Source of the DNA: Planctomycetota bacterium
Lineage (GTDB): Bacteria; Planctomycetota; UBA1135; UBA2386
NCBI GenBank assembly: GCA_016793305.1
Contig: JAEUHU010000196.1
Coordinates: 1-7,660, forward strand
Direction of reading: 5' to 3'
Length of the DNA stretch: 7,660 nucleotides
Positions 7,181 through 7,660 of this stretch are shown here, piece after piece. The translations under genes and the position numbers were made by a program. Position 1 is the first letter of the stretch; each line of letters begins with the position of its first letter. Under the pieces are notes generated by a model, which was not told where the DNA came from, ran no database searches, and saw nothing but the letters and a program-made list of their open reading frames with translations.

Positions 7181-7660
7181 GCCGACACCTCGGCAGCGAC
7201 GTTGGCGACACAGAAGTCGACCAGCTCGTCCATCGAGGCCAGCAGCTCCATCGGGTTGCCGGGGTAGTCCCAGAACGGCGCCACGACCCGCGCGTCGTAG
7301 CCGCACAGGGCCTTCGGCTTGTGCCGGTTGGCCTCGGTCAGCGTCAGCGCGAACGGGTCGAGGGTGCAGCCGACCAGCAGTTCGCAGTGCTCGCTGGCGC
7401 GGCTGCGCTGGGCCCAGGTCCAGGTCGACACGTCGACGACCCCCGGCACGTCTGCGTCGGCGGTGTCGGAGAGGGGTGCGCTCACCAGGAACGTGTGCTC
7501 GGGCAGGGCGGCGCGCAGGCGCCGCAGGTCGAAGTCGAAGCCGCACAGCGGTTCGATCGAGCGTTGCAGGTCGAGGTAGAGCGCGCGTTCCGGCAGCTTC
7601 GGCAAGGTCGTCGGAGCGACCACGAAGTCGAGCATCGGCACGTTCTCGGTGCTGCCGAGC
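7177..7660 (-). CDS. Unidentified protein, C-terminal part, possibly glycosyltransferase-like
   Basis: The frame is open from the right edge to a TGA at 7179-7177. Candidate starts exist at GTG 7641 (154 residues) and ATG 7635, but codons upstream of them to the edge stay open and look coding (GSTENV), so the gene most likely begins outside the window. I do not recognise the family with confidence. Counting from GTG 7641, visible features are a beta-strand VVDVSTWTW followed by a helix and ELLVGCTLDPFALTLTEA, then KPKALCGYDARVVAPFWDYP. This alternation resembles the second Rossmann half of GT-B sugar transferases, where a conserved turn of the type LVG-xx-D-P comes before a helix. The gene overlaps the next one by 4 bp (ATGA), so it belongs to the same coupled operon as the glycosyltransferase and radical SAM genes. 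No signal peptide or membrane helix is seen in this part. Confidence 0.7.
   Translation of the reverse strand, partial: LGSTENVPMLDFVVAPTTLPKLPERALYLDLQRSIEPLCGFDFDLRRLRAALPEHTFLVSAPLSDTADADVPGVVDVSTWTWAQRSRASEHCELLVGCTLDPFALTLTEANRHKPKALCGYDARVVAPFWDYPGNPMELLASMDELVDFCVANVAAEVSA
7186..7191 (-). promoter_or_regulatory. Ribosome binding site of the glycosyltransferase gene
   Basis: On the minus strand this reads GAGGTG, five bases before the ATG at 7180-7178. It lies within the final codons of the upstream gene and favours this start over the longer in-frame alternatives. Confidence 0.6.

Noticed and set aside
3551..7267. Plus-strand open frame of 1238 codons
   Set aside because: It lies antisense to the radical SAM and glycosyltransferase genes, whose motifs are clear. 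Its translation is a low-complexity mix rich in R, V, H, L, Q and E without motifs, as expected from the reverse complement of GC-rich genes.
5726..7546. A 606-residue version of the glycosyltransferase
   Set aside because: The extension is an out-of-frame reading of the upstream gene. The ATG at 7180 has a ribosome site and the typical ATGA overlap.

Overview
This GC-rich window holds one partial plus-strand gene, and five minus-strand genes that converge on it. No tRNA, rRNA, CRISPR array, transposase or integrase was recognised. The organism is probably a high-GC planctomycete or a relative. This is an inference from the secreted protein at 652-1914, which has tandem PPC-like domains and a C-terminal beta domain of a style I associate with Planctomycetota. 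A GTG start and starts lacking a clear Shine-Dalgarno sequence are compatible with this but do not prove it.

Layout from left to right. Bases 1-598 (+) are the 3' end of a sensor histidine kinase: the end of its dimerisation helices and a complete ATPase domain. Bases 599-651 are a short convergent intergenic region with a tandem 12-bp repeat and two GC-rich hairpins. Bases 652-1914 (-) encode a secreted protein with two PPC-like domains. Bases 1965-3641 (-) encode a secreted M1-family zinc metallopeptidase with an intact HExxH-x18-E site. Bases 3642-3718 form an intergenic region that folds into a long imperfect inverted repeat ending exactly at the peptidase start codon. Bases 3719-5722 (-) encode a B12-binding radical SAM enzyme. 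Bases 5726-7180 (-) encode a CgeB-like (glycosyl transferases group 1) protein with an unrecognised N-terminal domain. Bases 7177-7660 (-) are the 3' part of another gene that runs off the window, possibly sugar-transfer related.

The three genes on the right are tightly packed: a 4-bp ATGA overlap, then a 3-bp gap, each downstream start preceded by a purine-rich ribosome site. They look like one translationally coupled unit. The pairing of a B12-dependent radical SAM enzyme with a glycosyltransferase suggests modification or assembly of a glycan or glycosylated metabolite, but the substrate cannot be read from the sequence. The peptidase and PPC-protein genes follow on the same strand and may form a second unit for secreted proteins; the hairpin between the two groups is a plausible boundary or control point. 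The histidine kinase has no visible link to either group.
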